Made by a program: the position numbers and the translations under genes. This document shows, piece after piece, positions 19,150 through 28,597 of a stretch of 64,000 bases of DNA. Every line of letters begins with the position of its first letter. The stretch's first letter is position 1. Source of the stretch: Caulobacter sp031457805 (GTDB taxonomy: Bacteria > Pseudomonadota > Alphaproteobacteria > Caulobacterales > Caulobacteraceae); NCBI RefSeq assembly GCF_031457805.1, contig NZ_JAVDXI010000002.1:248001-312000 (forward strand). Reading direction: 5' to 3'. The notes under the pieces are model-generated. The model saw only the letters and a program-made list of their open reading frames with translations. It did no database searches and was not told the DNA's origin.

Positions 19150-19569
19150 TCACCCCGATGTGTCCCTTTCACGACGCTGGATCGTCCCCTCAAGCCTGGT
19201 CGCGAGCGCGACCGTATTGGAGATCGTGCCGTACTTGCGAACATTCTTGTGCAGCAGTTCCAGCCGCTGATCGCTCTCATCGGTATCGATGATCAGCCCA
19301 TAGTCGACCGAGACGATCAACGGGGGAACGTCCTGACGAACCGCGTGCAGGCGGACCTCCACGCCGCGAAGATCAAAGTCGAGCATTGGGGCGACTCGCT
19401 CGATACCCTTGATCATGCAGGCGGCGATCGCGGCCAGGAAGAGTTCAGCGGGATTGAAAGCGTCCGGACGGCCGGCCAAGTCTGTGTCCAGCACCACCTC
19501 GGCCGCCTTGGCCTGGGCCACAGAGCCGTGCTGGTCCACGCGGCGCGCGGTAACGCGGTATTCAAGCAT
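19150..19569 (-). CDS. OsmC-family protein
   Basis: 139 aa with OsmC topology: an N-terminal beta sheet (YRVTARRVDQHGSVAQAKAAEVVLDTD) and the central helix NPAELFLAAIAACMIKGIERVA with the peroxidatic-type Cys near residue 51. The C-terminal helix is KYGTISNTVALATRLEG. OsmC/Ohr proteins reduce organic hydroperoxides with paired cysteines. Only one cysteine is visible here, and the second site reads GTISNT, so this is one of the OsmC-like subgroups where peroxidase activity is not assured. It stands between alaS and recA on the same strand. Confidence 0.83.
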   Translation of the reverse strand: MLEYRVTARRVDQHGSVAQAKAAEVVLDTDLAGRPDAFNPAELFLAAIAACMIKGIERVAPMLDFDLRGVEVRLHAVRQDVPPLIVSVDYGLIIDTDESDQRLELLHKNVRKYGTISNTVALATRLEGTIQRRERDTSG

Positions 19570-19800
19570 GAGCGTCCTCCTCTTGGCGTAGAGATTAGCT
19601 CCGCCTCGGCGCGCGTACTATCTGAAGCGAAACCTGGGTCGGAACCCAACCTTCAGGCAGCGCGCCGCCCCCTCCATTTGAGCCGTAGGACGACCGTCCA
19701 GCCTACTCGTCCCAGAAGTGTAGGCCGCCTGGCATGGGGTCCAGGCGGCCTGATCGCGGCCTTCGCGGCGGTCCGCCGCGGGCGTGTTGAAGGCGGGGAA

Positions 19801-19818
19801 CGCCCGCGAATGCGGGCG
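19801..19818 (-). terminator. Hairpin downstream of recA
   Basis: Perfect 7-bp stem cgcccgc (19801-19807) and gcgggcg (19812-19818) with a 4-nt loop, 29 bp past the recA stop. No T tract follows on the minus strand, so termination is only possible. The remaining gap to 19570 contains further GC-rich inverted repeats and no gene. Confidence 0.4.
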
Positions 19819-19846
19819 AAGGCCGCGAAACCTTCGGGCGGAGGAT

Positions 19847-20917
<1,071 letters not shown>

Positions 20918-21024
20918 GATTGATCCGCCTTCTATTCCATGATTCCGGCCGCCCGATTGGCGCTTCGCGCGCCCCGCCTCAGCAACCTGTGGAACATGGT
21001 GAATGGGTACATGCTTTGTTCCAT

Positions 21025-21039
21025 GTTCGCAAGATGTTC
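21025..21039. promoter_or_regulatory. LexA (SOS) box upstream of recA
   Basis: gttcgcaagatgttc is an exact GTTC-N7-GTTC, the alphaproteobacterial LexA operator. It is 108 bp from the recA ATG. It also lies upstream of the divergent EAL-domain gene, whose probable TTG start is 141 bp away. Confidence 0.88.
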
Positions 21040-21179
21040 TCACAGCAGAAACGACCGTTTTTGTCGCACCCGCCAGGCCTCCCCGAAACCGGAATTGGGT
21101 TTCGCCGGAGCCGCCGCCGAAACCGCTCCTTAAGTCCTGGCGTGCAAGGGTCGCTGGCTCACTCGGGGGGATTGCAGAC

Positions 21180-22787
21180 TTGTCGTTAGATCCGCGTCGC
21201 CTTCTTGGTCTTGCCTTCGCCAGCGCTGACCTCTTGGTCGAGCTGCAGAGCGGGCGCGTGCGTCTGGCCCTTGGCGCCGCCCAGAAGGTGATGGGCAAGA
21301 GCGAGGCGGCCCTGATGGGCAAGGCTTGGGCGGAGCTGTTCCACGCCGATGATCGCCCGTTGATGGAGGCCATGCTGAGCTGCGCCGACGACGGCGTACG
21401 GCGTGGCCCGGTCGTGTTGCGCCTGGCTGAACCTGGGGACAAACACGTCCGCATCATCCTGCGCGCATTGCCCGAAAACGAAGGTCGCGTCTCGGCGGCG
21501 ATCACAGCGGCGCAGTCCGCTGGTCCGCCGCTAACGGCCAGCTCCTTGCAGCCCCGCGAGTCGTTCGACGACATCGCCCAAGGCCTGTTCGAGGCCGCTC
21601 GTGTGACGGGCATCGAGCTGGAACTGGCCATGGTGGAGTTCGCCGGCCTGGGCGACATGCGCGAGACGCTGTCTCCCGACGAAGCCATAGCGTTGGATGT
21701 CCGGGTGGCCAGCGCGCTTCGCGCCGAAGCCCATGGCGGCGGCGCCGCCACGAAACTGACGGACGACCGGTTCGCCCTGCTCCGCCAGCGCGACGATCGT
21801 CCCGAGAACATGATCAAGCGCCTGACCCGGATGGTCAGCGCCGAAGCCAGCGCTCACGTGGTGCCGCTGGAAGGCGGCGGCGGGTCATCGCGAGCGATGC
21901 GCGCCCTGCGTTACGCCTTGGATGACTTCCTTCGCGAAGGCCTCAAGGACATCCCGCCGATGACCCTGGCGGAGGCGATGAACCGATCCGTCAAGCGCAC
22001 GCTGGCGCGCGCCGGCGCGCTGGGCGTGGCCGTCAGCCAGCGCCGGTTCAATCTGGCCTTCCAGCCTGTTGTGTCGCTGGCCACGGGCCTCGCCCATCAC
22101 CATGAGGTGCTCGTTCGGTTCGAGGACGGCGGCAGCCCGTTCGCGCTGATCCGCATGGCCGAAGAGTTCGATCTGATCGAGGAGCTCGACCACGCCATCG
22201 TCGAGCAGGCGGTGAAGAAGCTGGCCAACGACACCGAGCGCAAGCTGAAGCTGGCGGTCAATGTGTCAGGCCAGACGATCGGCAACGAGACCTTCGTCGA
22301 ACATGTCGGCCGACTGCTCGCCAAGTTCGACGAAGCCAAGGGACGGCTGATCTTCGAGATCACCGAGACCCGGGCGATCGACAATCTGGCGACCGCCAAC
22401 CAGCATATCCAGAGCCTGCGCTCGATGGGCTCTCTGGTCTGTCTCGACGACTTTGGGGCCGGCTCTTCGTCGTTCTCGTACCTGCAGCAACTGGCGCTGG
22501 ACATCGTCAAGATCGATGGCCGCTATGTGCGCGAACTGGCCGACAACAGCCGCGACGGCGCGCTTGTCCGGCGTTTGGTGGAGCTATGCCGCGACCTCAA
22601 GGTCCGAACGGTCGCGGAGATGGTGGAAACCGCCGAGGTCGAGGACGTCATCCGCAATGTCGGTGTCGACTTCGCCCAGGGCTGGCTCTACGGCAAGCCG
22701 TCGGACAAGCCGATGCCCGCCCTGCGCCCAACCGCCCCTGTCAAGGCCGTGGCGCGACGCGCTGGCGCCGCGGATAGCTGGGGCTAG
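21180..22787 (+). CDS. PAS-EAL cyclic-di-GMP phosphodiesterase (probable)
   Basis: About 535 aa if translation starts at the TTG at 21180, which has a ggggg RBS 8 nt upstream. An ATG at 21003 would add 59 poorly conserved codons across the SOS box, so it is not preferred. A PAS-like N-terminal region (about residues 10-110, ALGAAQKVMGKSEAALMGKAWAELFHADD) is followed by a linker. The EAL domain begins FNLAFQPVVSLATGLAHHHEVLVRF. Expected metal and catalytic residues are visible: EVL, NVSG, EITE, DDFGAG, VKID and the final FAQGWLYG. No TM segment or GGDEF is seen. It should hydrolyse cyclic-di-GMP. Divergent from recA; the stop lies inside a repeat. Confidence 0.88.
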   Translation: MSLDPRRLLGLAFASADLLVELQSGRVRLALGAAQKVMGKSEAALMGKAWAELFHADDRPLMEAMLSCADDGVRRGPVVLRLAEPGDKHVRIILRALPENEGRVSAAITAAQSAGPPLTASSLQPRESFDDIAQGLFEAARVTGIELELAMVEFAGLGDMRETLSPDEAIALDVRVASALRAEAHGGGAATKLTDDRFALLRQRDDRPENMIKRLTRMVSAEASAHVVPLEGGGGSSRAMRALRYALDDFLREGLKDIPPMTLAEAMNRSVKRTLARAGALGVAVSQRRFNLAFQPVVSLATGLAHHHEVLVRFEDGGSPFALIRMAEEFDLIEELDHAIVEQAVKKLANDTERKLKLAVNVSGQTIGNETFVEHVGRLLAKFDEAKGRLIFEITETRAIDNLATANQHIQSLRSMGSLVCLDDFGAGSSSFSYLQQLALDIVKIDGRYVRELADNSRDGALVRRLVELCRDLKVRTVAEMVETAEVEDVIRNVGVDFAQGWLYGKPSDKPMPALRPTAPVKAVARRAGAADSWG

Positions 22788-22891
22788 AGCATTTCACGAC
22801 CTGACTGCGTCAGGCCGTGAGCTCTAATCTTTTGTTTTGGCGCATTTTTCTTCACGCGAACCGGAACCACTTCGCTCGAAAAATGCTCTAG
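22784..22891. repeat. CTAGAGCAT-ended palindromic element, full copy
   Basis: A 108-bp element with ends ctagagcatt and aatgctctag, perfect terminal inverted repeats. Its right half (cgcatttttcttcacgcgaa...) is reproduced in inverted orientation at 2388-2447. The left TAG (22785-22787) is the stop codon of the EAL gene. Confidence 0.88.
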
Positions 22892-22944
22892 AAGGACGCA
22901 TCCCTCCCCCGGGTTAGCGGAGGAGGGACCGCGGTTAAGCGGCT

Positions 22945-24768
22945 CTAGGCCTTGCCGCCCTTGCTGACGATGTAGTCGTCGATCACGCGCTCGAAGACGG
23001 TCAGCGGCGTCATGCCCGACAGCAGACCTGCGTCGTGGAACTCGCGGATGTCGAATTTCTTGCCAAGCGCCTTCTGAGCCTTGGCGCGAGCGCGGAGCCA
23101 GACGATCTTGCCGATCATGTAGCTGCAGGCCTGACCCGGCCACACGACATAGCGCTCGATCTCGGTGATCGCGCCGCTTTCCTCGTCGCCCATGGTCTCG
23201 GCCATGTACTTGATGGCCTGCTCGCGGCTCCACTTCTTGTGATGCATGCCGGTATCGACCACCAGGCGCACGGCGCGGAACAGCGCGTCGTGCAGCATGC
23301 CGATCTGGCCACGCGGGTCATTCTTGTAGACGCCCATCTCGACGGCCAGCTGCTCGGAGTACAGCGCCCAACCTTCGGTGTAGCCCGAGAAACCGATGAT
23401 CTTGCGGATCAGCGGCAGGCCCTTGGCCTCGTTCGACAGCGACAATTGCAGGTGGTGACCCGGGACGCCCTCGTGCACGGTGAGCGTGGTCAGGGTGTAC
23501 TTGGCCTGCTCCTTGGTGTCGCGCAGGTTGATCCAGTAGATGCCCGGACGCTTCCCATCCAGCGAAGGCGAGTTGTAGTAGCCGCCCGGCGCGCCGGCCT
23601 CGATGGCCTTGGGCACGCGACGGATCTCCAGCGGGGCCTTGGGCAACTGGCCGAAATAGGCCGGCAGCTGCTTTTCGATCCACTTGGCCTTGTCGTTCAG
23701 ATCCTTGATCAGCTGTTCCTTGGCTTCATCCGTGTTGGGATAGAAGTCCTCGCCCAGCTTGCGCATGCGATCGCCGACCGTGCCCTTGGTCATGCCGATC
23801 TTCTTGAACAGCTTGTCGGCTTCGATCTCGATCGCCTTGACCGTATCCAGGCCCAGCTGGTGGATCTCGTCCGGCGTCAGGTTGGACGTCGTGTAGTTCT
23901 TCAGCGAGGTGGCGTAATACTCAGCGCCGTTCTTCAGGCGCCAGACGCCCGCGTCATGGGTGGCCTTGCTCCGCACGCTCTCCATCAGCGCGATCTGGCG
24001 CTTGAGGGCCGGCAGCACCGAGTTCTCGTAGATCTTCGAAGCCTCGCCCGCCCAGTCGCCAGCGATGTTCTTCTCCTTGGTGCGACGGGCGATCGACTTG
24101 ACCAGCGTCGTCTCGGCCGTCGGCGTGTCGGCGAAGGCCTTCATCTGGACCAGCGTCTTGTCGATCACAAAGTCCGGCGGGATCACGCCATCGGCCATGT
24201 CCTGCTTGGCCAGGGCGGTTTCCTGATCCATCAGGCGGGCGAAGCTTTCCATCCGCGACAGATAGGCGTCGGCGTCGGCCTTGGACTCGATGCTGTGCTG
24301 GGTGTCCAGGAAATCCGGCATCTGCTGGTAGGAGCCCGTCAGCTGGCTCAGCACATAGGGCGCGCCGGAGCCGCCGCCGCCATAGCTGAACTTGCTGTTG
24401 CCTTCATCCATCACCGCCAGGATGAACTCGACGGTGTCATAGTTGGCCGCGTCCATGCCCTTGAGCGCGCGGCGGTCGATGGCGCGCAACGCGGCCAGCT
24501 GCGTGCGGATTTCGACCTTGCCGGCCTCGATGGCGGCGGCGGAGCGGTCCGTAAGCAGCCCCTTGGTCCAGGCCAGCTCGCCGCTGTCCAGGCCCAGGCT
24601 CGTCGCGGTCTCGGGCGACTGGCGCAGCTGTTTGGCCATGACCGCATCGAAAAGTGCGTTCAGCTTGGCGACCTCACCGTCGCTGGCCAGGGCCAGGGAC
24701 GGCAGACCGCCGGTGGCGGCGAAGCCGGCCGCGGCGGTGGCGAACATCATGTGACGACGGTTGAGCAA
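22945..24768 (-). CDS. DUF885-family exported protein (metallopeptidase-like), paralog A
   Basis: 607 aa with an N-terminal signal (MLNRRHMMFATAAAGFAATGG...ALA) that has a Tat-like start. The DUF885 family signature is clear: HEGVPGHHLQLSL at about residue 431, followed by GYTEGWALYSEQLAVEMG about 40 residues later. The two histidines plus the glutamate of EGW form a plausible zinc site, related to M32-like carboxypeptidases. Function is unproven. A paralog with the same motifs is at 56679-58469. It is predicted to act in the periplasm on peptides. Monocistronic. Confidence 0.85.
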   Translation of the reverse strand: MLNRRHMMFATAAAGFAATGGLPSLALASDGEVAKLNALFDAVMAKQLRQSPETATSLGLDSGELAWTKGLLTDRSAAAIEAGKVEIRTQLAALRAIDRRALKGMDAANYDTVEFILAVMDEGNSKFSYGGGGSGAPYVLSQLTGSYQQMPDFLDTQHSIESKADADAYLSRMESFARLMDQETALAKQDMADGVIPPDFVIDKTLVQMKAFADTPTAETTLVKSIARRTKEKNIAGDWAGEASKIYENSVLPALKRQIALMESVRSKATHDAGVWRLKNGAEYYATSLKNYTTSNLTPDEIHQLGLDTVKAIEIEADKLFKKIGMTKGTVGDRMRKLGEDFYPNTDEAKEQLIKDLNDKAKWIEKQLPAYFGQLPKAPLEIRRVPKAIEAGAPGGYYNSPSLDGKRPGIYWINLRDTKEQAKYTLTTLTVHEGVPGHHLQLSLSNEAKGLPLIRKIIGFSGYTEGWALYSEQLAVEMGVYKNDPRGQIGMLHDALFRAVRLVVDTGMHHKKWSREQAIKYMAETMGDEESGAITEIERYVVWPGQACSYMIGKIVWLRARAKAQKALGKKFDIREFHDAGLLSGMTPLTVFERVIDDYIVSKGGKA

Positions 24769-24870
24769 GGTTTTCCTCCCCAGAGGCGTATTGAAGGACG
24801 AAGGCGTAAGCCCCGCCCCTGTTTGGGCTTAATTAATTCCGCGTCATCTTCGCTGGGAAGGGGGCGCCGC

Positions 24871-25248
24871 TCAGGCGAGCGTCACGAACAGCTCGTTCTC
24901 GATCACCCACTGACCGGTGACCTTCTTCCAGGTCGCCAGATAGGTCCCCGACTGCTCGGGCGCGTCCTTCCACGATCCAACCCAGCGGCCGCGTTCGGCG
25001 GCGCGGGCGCCCTCGGCGTCCAGGGTGATGTCCTCGGTGGTGCGGACATAGGCCATGAAGCCCTTGTCGGCGAACTGACCGGCGAAGGCGGCCAGAACGT
25101 CCTCGGCGCCGAGCAGCAGCGAGCCGTCGCCGGCGATCAAGGTGACGCGCGGGTCGAAGAACGGGCGTAGACGCGCGGCGTCCTTGGCGGCGATCAGCTT
25201 GTTGGTCAGCTTGCGACGCGCGGCGATCGCGTCTTGCGGCGTGGTCAT
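24871..25248 (-). CDS. NTF2-like (SnoaL/DUF4440-type) protein
   Basis: 125 aa from the ATG at 25246-25248, with ggggaagcg upstream; the 25 codons before it are unlikely to be translated. An alpha+beta cone fold is suggested by the sequence order helix (DAIAARRKLTNKLIAAKDAA), FDPRVTLIAGDGSLLLGAEDV, DITLDAEGARAAERGRWVGSW, then a final strand WKKVTGQWVIENELFVTL. These proteins are small-molecule binding or isomerase-like; the ligand is unknown. It is the next gene upstream of the DUF885 gene on the same strand, with about a 100-bp gap. Confidence 0.75.
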   Translation of the reverse strand: MTTPQDAIAARRKLTNKLIAAKDAARLRPFFDPRVTLIAGDGSLLLGAEDVLAAFAGQFADKGFMAYVRTTEDITLDAEGARAAERGRWVGSWKDAPEQSGTYLATWKKVTGQWVIENELFVTLA

Positions 25249-25447
25249 GGTCGCTTCCCCTGGTCGCCCCGGGTATAGCGCGCGCTGCTCGCCGCGCCAT
25301 ACAGAAGCGGGACACCTGACCATTCACGTAGAAAGACGTCGGCTCACGTAAATTATTCCCCTGTCGGCGCGGTGCGGTCTACGCCTTGGCCACCGGACGG
25401 ATCGTGGCGCTCGCCTCATCGTCGTGGCTTTCATTTGGGGTGTCTTC

Positions 25448-26038
25448 ATGGGATCGAAATTTGGCGGCGCCGCCAGTTGGGCGAACATCGCCCTAAGCGT
25501 CGCGGCGTTCGCCGTCGGCGTCGCCATCGTGGGCAAAGGCGGCGGCGGCGGGGCTGACGCCATAGTCGCCGGCGCTCCGCTGCTCCTTTTCAGCGAGGGG
25601 CTCAAGCTCGGGATTGGCCTGTGCATCGCCGTGCAGGTCAGCGCCCTCTCCGGCCTGATCCCAGGCCTGACGCCCCGCCTGGTCGGCTTTATCAGCGCCA
25701 TTCTGATGATCGCAGCAGGCCTGATCGGCTTAGCGGCGCTGCTCTTTCCGGACTTTCGCGCTCTGGGGGCCTACGTCAATCCCGTGGCGCTGGCCAGCGT
25801 CGCGGCCAGCGGGATCTGGGCGTTGATCTGCACGATCGCGGCGCGGAAGGCGCGACTCTTTCCCACCTGGCTGACGATCGCGGGCGCGCTGCTGCCTCTG
25901 CCGAGTCTGGCGGCGCTCATCTGGCCGGCGGCGGGCTTTGGCGCGTTCATCGTAGGACTGCTCTGGAACCGGGGTCTGGCCCTGATCCTGGGGCGCCGGC
26001 GCGATGCGGCGGATGGACAAAGCCTCACGCCGTTGTAA
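25448..26038 (+). CDS. Unknown integral membrane protein
   Basis: 196 aa from the ATG at 25448, with a ttggggtg stretch upstream. An in-frame GTG at 25424 is an alternative. About five or six hydrophobic segments are visible, including ANIALSVAAFAVGVAIVGKG, LLFSEGLKLGIGLCIAVQVSA, LVGFISAILMIAAGLIGLAALL and PLPSLAALIWPAAGFGAFIVG. The C-terminus is short and basic (GRRRDAADG). No named family was recognised. It precedes a GNAT gene by 32 bp on the same strand and may share its transcript. Confidence 0.65.
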   Translation: MGSKFGGAASWANIALSVAAFAVGVAIVGKGGGGGADAIVAGAPLLLFSEGLKLGIGLCIAVQVSALSGLIPGLTPRLVGFISAILMIAAGLIGLAALLFPDFRALGAYVNPVALASVAASGIWALICTIAARKARLFPTWLTIAGALLPLPSLAALIWPAAGFGAFIVGLLWNRGLALILGRRRDAADGQSLTPL

Positions 26039-26070
26039 GCCGGAGAGACCCGCGTTCCGCCGAGCTACCG

Positions 26071-26592
26071 ATGCCCGCCCCGACCCTGACCACCGACCGC
26101 CTGACCCTGGCCCCTCCCACCCTCGCCGACTTCGAAGACAGCCTGGCGATGTGGAGCGATCCGCTGGTGGTCAAGCATGTCGGCGGACGCCCGTTCACCG
26201 AGGAGGAAAGCTGGACCCGTCTCATGCGCGCCCGGGGCCTGTGGGACGTGCTGGGCTTCGGCTACTGGGCGGTGCGGGAGACCGCGACGGGGCGCTATGT
26301 CGGCGAGGTCGGCTTTGCGGACCTGCGACGCGACCTCGAACCCAACCTCTACGGCCTGCCCGAGATGGGGTGGGTGCTGTCGGCCTGGTCGCATGGCCAG
26401 GGCTTTGGAACCGAGGCGGTGCGCGCCGGGCTGGCCTGGATCGATCAGACCCTGGCGCCGGAGGTGGTGCCGTGCATCATCAATGTTGAGAACGCGCCCT
26501 CCATCGCCCTGGCCCGGAAGGTGGGGTTCACGCTGAAGACCCACACCACCTACAAGGGCTCGCCGATGGTGATGATGGAGCGGCGTGGGTGA
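26071..26592 (+). CDS. GNAT-family N-acetyltransferase (RimJ/RimL type)
   Basis: 173 aa from the ATG at 26071. The family start LTTDRLTLAPPTLADFEDSLAMWSDP is typical of the RimJ/RimL-like GNATs. Acetyl-CoA-binding motif A is in GWVLSAWSHGQGFGTEAVRAGL, and the ending ENAPSIALARKVGFTLKTHTTYKG is motif B. It transfers an acetyl group to an amine of a protein N-terminus or small molecule; the target is unknown. It follows the membrane-protein gene closely on the same strand. Confidence 0.9.
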   Translation: MPAPTLTTDRLTLAPPTLADFEDSLAMWSDPLVVKHVGGRPFTEEESWTRLMRARGLWDVLGFGYWAVRETATGRYVGEVGFADLRRDLEPNLYGLPEMGWVLSAWSHGQGFGTEAVRAGLAWIDQTLAPEVVPCIINVENAPSIALARKVGFTLKTHTTYKGSPMVMMERRG

Positions 26593-26670
26593 AAGCCTAA
26601 CCGTCTTTCAAATGACAGCGCTGCCACATAAGGTGGCGACGCCCGACGAAGACCGGGCGCGGGAGGACAT

Positions 26671-27543
26671 ATGCTGAAGACCCTGGCCCTGACCGTGGCG
26701 ATCGCCGTGGCCTCACCGGCGCTGGCGCAGAGCCGCCCGCCCCTGGTTCTGGCCGAAATCCCGGAGGCCACTGGTCCGTCCGTCGCGCTGTTCAACGGTC
26801 AGGATCTGAAGGATTGGGACGCTTGGCTCGGCTATGCCGACCCTGCTCTGACCTACAAGCGCCCGCCGATCGTCCCGCTGGGCGCCAGCGCCAAGAGCGC
26901 CGAGATGTTCAAGGTGGTGACCGAGGACGGCCGCCCGGCGCTGTATGTGAACGGCGCCACCTGGGGCAGCCTCGTGCATCGCGGCGACTTCCAGAACTAT
27001 CACCTGCGGCTGCAGTACAAGTGGGGCAAGGGCCGCTGGGCCCCGCGCGAGAAGGAAGCGCCCAATAACGGGCTGCTCTATCACACGCACGGCGCGCCGG
27101 GCGTCGTCTGGGGCACCTGGAGCCAGTCGGTCGAGTTCGAGATCATGACCGGCTCGGTCGGCATGGTGGTGCCGGTCGGCGAGACCATCGCCGTGGAGGT
27201 CGAGGGCGTCGAGGACCCGACCCTGATCGCGCCGAAGCTGCGCTATGTCCCGGGCGGTCGCCCTTTGACCGCCAAGGGCGGCACGGCGAACTGGAACGTC
27301 GAGGCCTATAACGACGTCGAAAAGCCGGCGGGCGAATGGAACACGCTCGACCTCTACGTCGTCGGTGATCGCGCCGTGCACGTCGTCAACGGCAAGCCGG
27401 TCATGGAGGTGCGGGCCATGACCGCCGACGGCAAGCCCCTGACCCACGGCGCGATCCAGCTGCAGTCGGAAGGCGCCGAGACCTTCTTCCGCGACATGGT
27501 GCTGACGCCGATCAAGACCCTGCCCCGGGTGGTCGCGAAGTAG
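26671..27543 (+). CDS. DUF1080 (3-keto-disaccharide hydrolase-type) exported protein
   Basis: 290 aa with a signal peptide (MLKTLALTVAIAVASPALAQ). The mature protein is one DUF1080 beta-jelly-roll: VALFNGQDLKDWDAWLG, FQNYHLRLQYKWG, NNGLLYHTHG, EFEIMTGSVG, GEWNTLDLYVVGDRAVHVVNGKPV and GAIQLQSEGAETFFRDMVL are the ordered family blocks. Family members act on or bind glycosides in the periplasm. A good ggagg RBS precedes the ATG. Substrate unknown. Monocistronic in appearance. Confidence 0.88.
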   Translation: MLKTLALTVAIAVASPALAQSRPPLVLAEIPEATGPSVALFNGQDLKDWDAWLGYADPALTYKRPPIVPLGASAKSAEMFKVVTEDGRPALYVNGATWGSLVHRGDFQNYHLRLQYKWGKGRWAPREKEAPNNGLLYHTHGAPGVVWGTWSQSVEFEIMTGSVGMVVPVGETIAVEVEGVEDPTLIAPKLRYVPGGRPLTAKGGTANWNVEAYNDVEKPAGEWNTLDLYVVGDRAVHVVNGKPVMEVRAMTADGKPLTHGAIQLQSEGAETFFRDMVLTPIKTLPRVVAK

Positions 27544-27644
27544 CCGCGCCGCGCTCCTCGGTTTGAACGGAAAAAGTCGGAGCCACGACGCGCCGGGGCG
27601 CTATAACCGCCAACACTACAGCCCCTCCGCGTTCTAGGACCCCG

Positions 27645-27971
27645 ATGGTTCGCAAAGTCACCGCCAAGCTCGTCGCCGTTCCCGATCCGACCGCCGAGGC
27701 CGACCGCGCCTGGTTCGAGGCCCATCCCGAGCGGCGCTTTCGCCTGCGCGATCCGGCGCCGGTCGAGTTCAAGGATCCGCTGGGCGATCCCGGCGAGGGC
27801 TTTTCCTGGCGGGTGCTGATCGCCCGCCTGCCCGACGGCGGCCGGCTGCGGTTGCCGGTCTCTTTGTCCTGGGAACTGCACAACGACCACGCCAAGGACC
27901 AACACCTGCAGATCCTGTTTGATCAGGTGGCGCCGCCCGAGGCCAAGGCTCGTCTCCCTTTCAAAAGTTAG
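27645..27971 (+). CDS. Small conserved-looking protein, unknown function
   Basis: 108 aa, soluble and rich in charged residues, with no signal or TM segment. It has an orderly beta-strand-like pattern (GFSWRVLIARLPDGGRLRLPVSLSWELHND) and ends KARLPFKS. No family was recognised. No strong RBS is visible at the ATG. The TAG stop at 27969-27971 coincides with the start of a palindromic repeat (tagagcatttt). Confidence 0.55.
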   Translation: MVRKVTAKLVAVPDPTAEADRAWFEAHPERRFRLRDPAPVEFKDPLGDPGEGFSWRVLIARLPDGGRLRLPVSLSWELHNDHAKDQHLQILFDQVAPPEAKARLPFKS

Positions 27972-28017
27972 AGCATTTTCGATCCGATAACCGCTTCACA
28001 CTTGTCGGAAAATGCTC
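27969..28017. repeat. TAGAGCATTTT-type palindromic element
   Basis: tagagcatttt on the left and aaaatgctc on the right around an approximately 25-nt spacer containing gatccgataaccgc. The ends resemble those of the 22784-22891 element but the interior differs. Its first triplet is the stop codon of the preceding gene. Confidence 0.7.
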
Positions 28018-28062
28018 GGTCCAGAGCCTTGACGCGCCGCTGGGTTCGCGCACCTTTCGCCC

Positions 28063-28476
28063 ATGAGCCGCACGGTCGTTCTCTGGGCGCTGGTCCTGGC
28101 GCTGGGCGCCTTCACCCTGCAATGGCTGGAGTACGGCTTCGTTGTGCGGGCCGTCTCCTGGCAGGTCTATGTCGGGCTGATCGGCGCGGCGTTCGCGGCC
28201 GGCGGCGTCTGGGTCGGCTGGCGGCTCGCCGCCCGCGCCCGGCCCGAGGTGTTCCAACGCAACGACGCCGCCCTGGCGAGCCTTGGTCTGACAGGCCAGG
28301 AGATCAAGGTGCTGGAGCGCCTGGCGGCCGGTCGATCCAACAAGGAGATCGCCCGCGACCTTGGCCTCTCGCCCAACACCGTCAAGACCCACGTGGGCAA
28401 CCTCTACAGCAAGCTGGAGGTCGGCCGTCGCACCCAGGCGGTCGGCAAGGCCCGGGACCTGTCGCTCATTCCGTAG
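28063..28476 (+). CDS. Membrane-anchored LuxR-type HTH regulator
   Basis: 137 aa. Two N-terminal hydrophobic helices (about residues 5-24 and 33-56) are followed by a LuxR-type DNA-binding domain at about 73-130: LTGQEIKVLERLAAGRSNKEIARDLGLSPNTVKTHVGNLYSKL. There is no receiver domain. A membrane-tethered bare LuxR HTH is unusual; the TM part may sense or be regulated by the DUF4199 membrane protein encoded 121 bp downstream. The gap between them carries strong palindromes that could be its operator. Target genes are inferred, not shown. Confidence 0.85.
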   Translation: MSRTVVLWALVLALGAFTLQWLEYGFVVRAVSWQVYVGLIGAAFAAGGVWVGWRLAARARPEVFQRNDAALASLGLTGQEIKVLERLAAGRSNKEIARDLGLSPNTVKTHVGNLYSKLEVGRRTQAVGKARDLSLIP

Positions 28477-28499
28477 GGTTGACCGCCGTCCGATCGGGC

Positions 28500-28548
28500 G
28501 AAACTGTCGTTCTCACCCTTTTGGGCGATACAGTTTCCCCGGGGAAAC
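28500..28548. promoter_or_regulatory. Overlapping palindromes, probable operator
   Basis: GAAACTGT at 28500-28507 faces ACAGTTTC at 28530-28537. This arm runs into a perfect 16-bp palindrome GTTTCCCCGGGGAAAC (28533-28548). It lies between the LuxR-type gene and the DUF4199 gene (start 28598), in promoter position. The binding protein is not known; the upstream regulator is the obvious candidate. Confidence 0.6.
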
Positions 28549-28597
28549 AGGACAGCCTGAGGGGCGCGTCGCAGGGGGCGGCGCGGAGGAGGACTCC

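Noticed and set aside
21003..21180. ATG start of the EAL gene at 21003
   Set aside because: It would translate across the SOS box with poorly structured sequence; the TTG at 21180 has a better RBS.
25324..25360. Repeated cacgta motif (cattcacgta, gctcacgta) as an operator
   Set aside because: Only a 6-nt match in two places; expected by chance.
28533..28548. GTTTCCCCGGGGAAAC as a rho-independent terminator
   Set aside because: No T tract follows and it lies upstream of a gene with a strong RBS, so an operator is the better reading.
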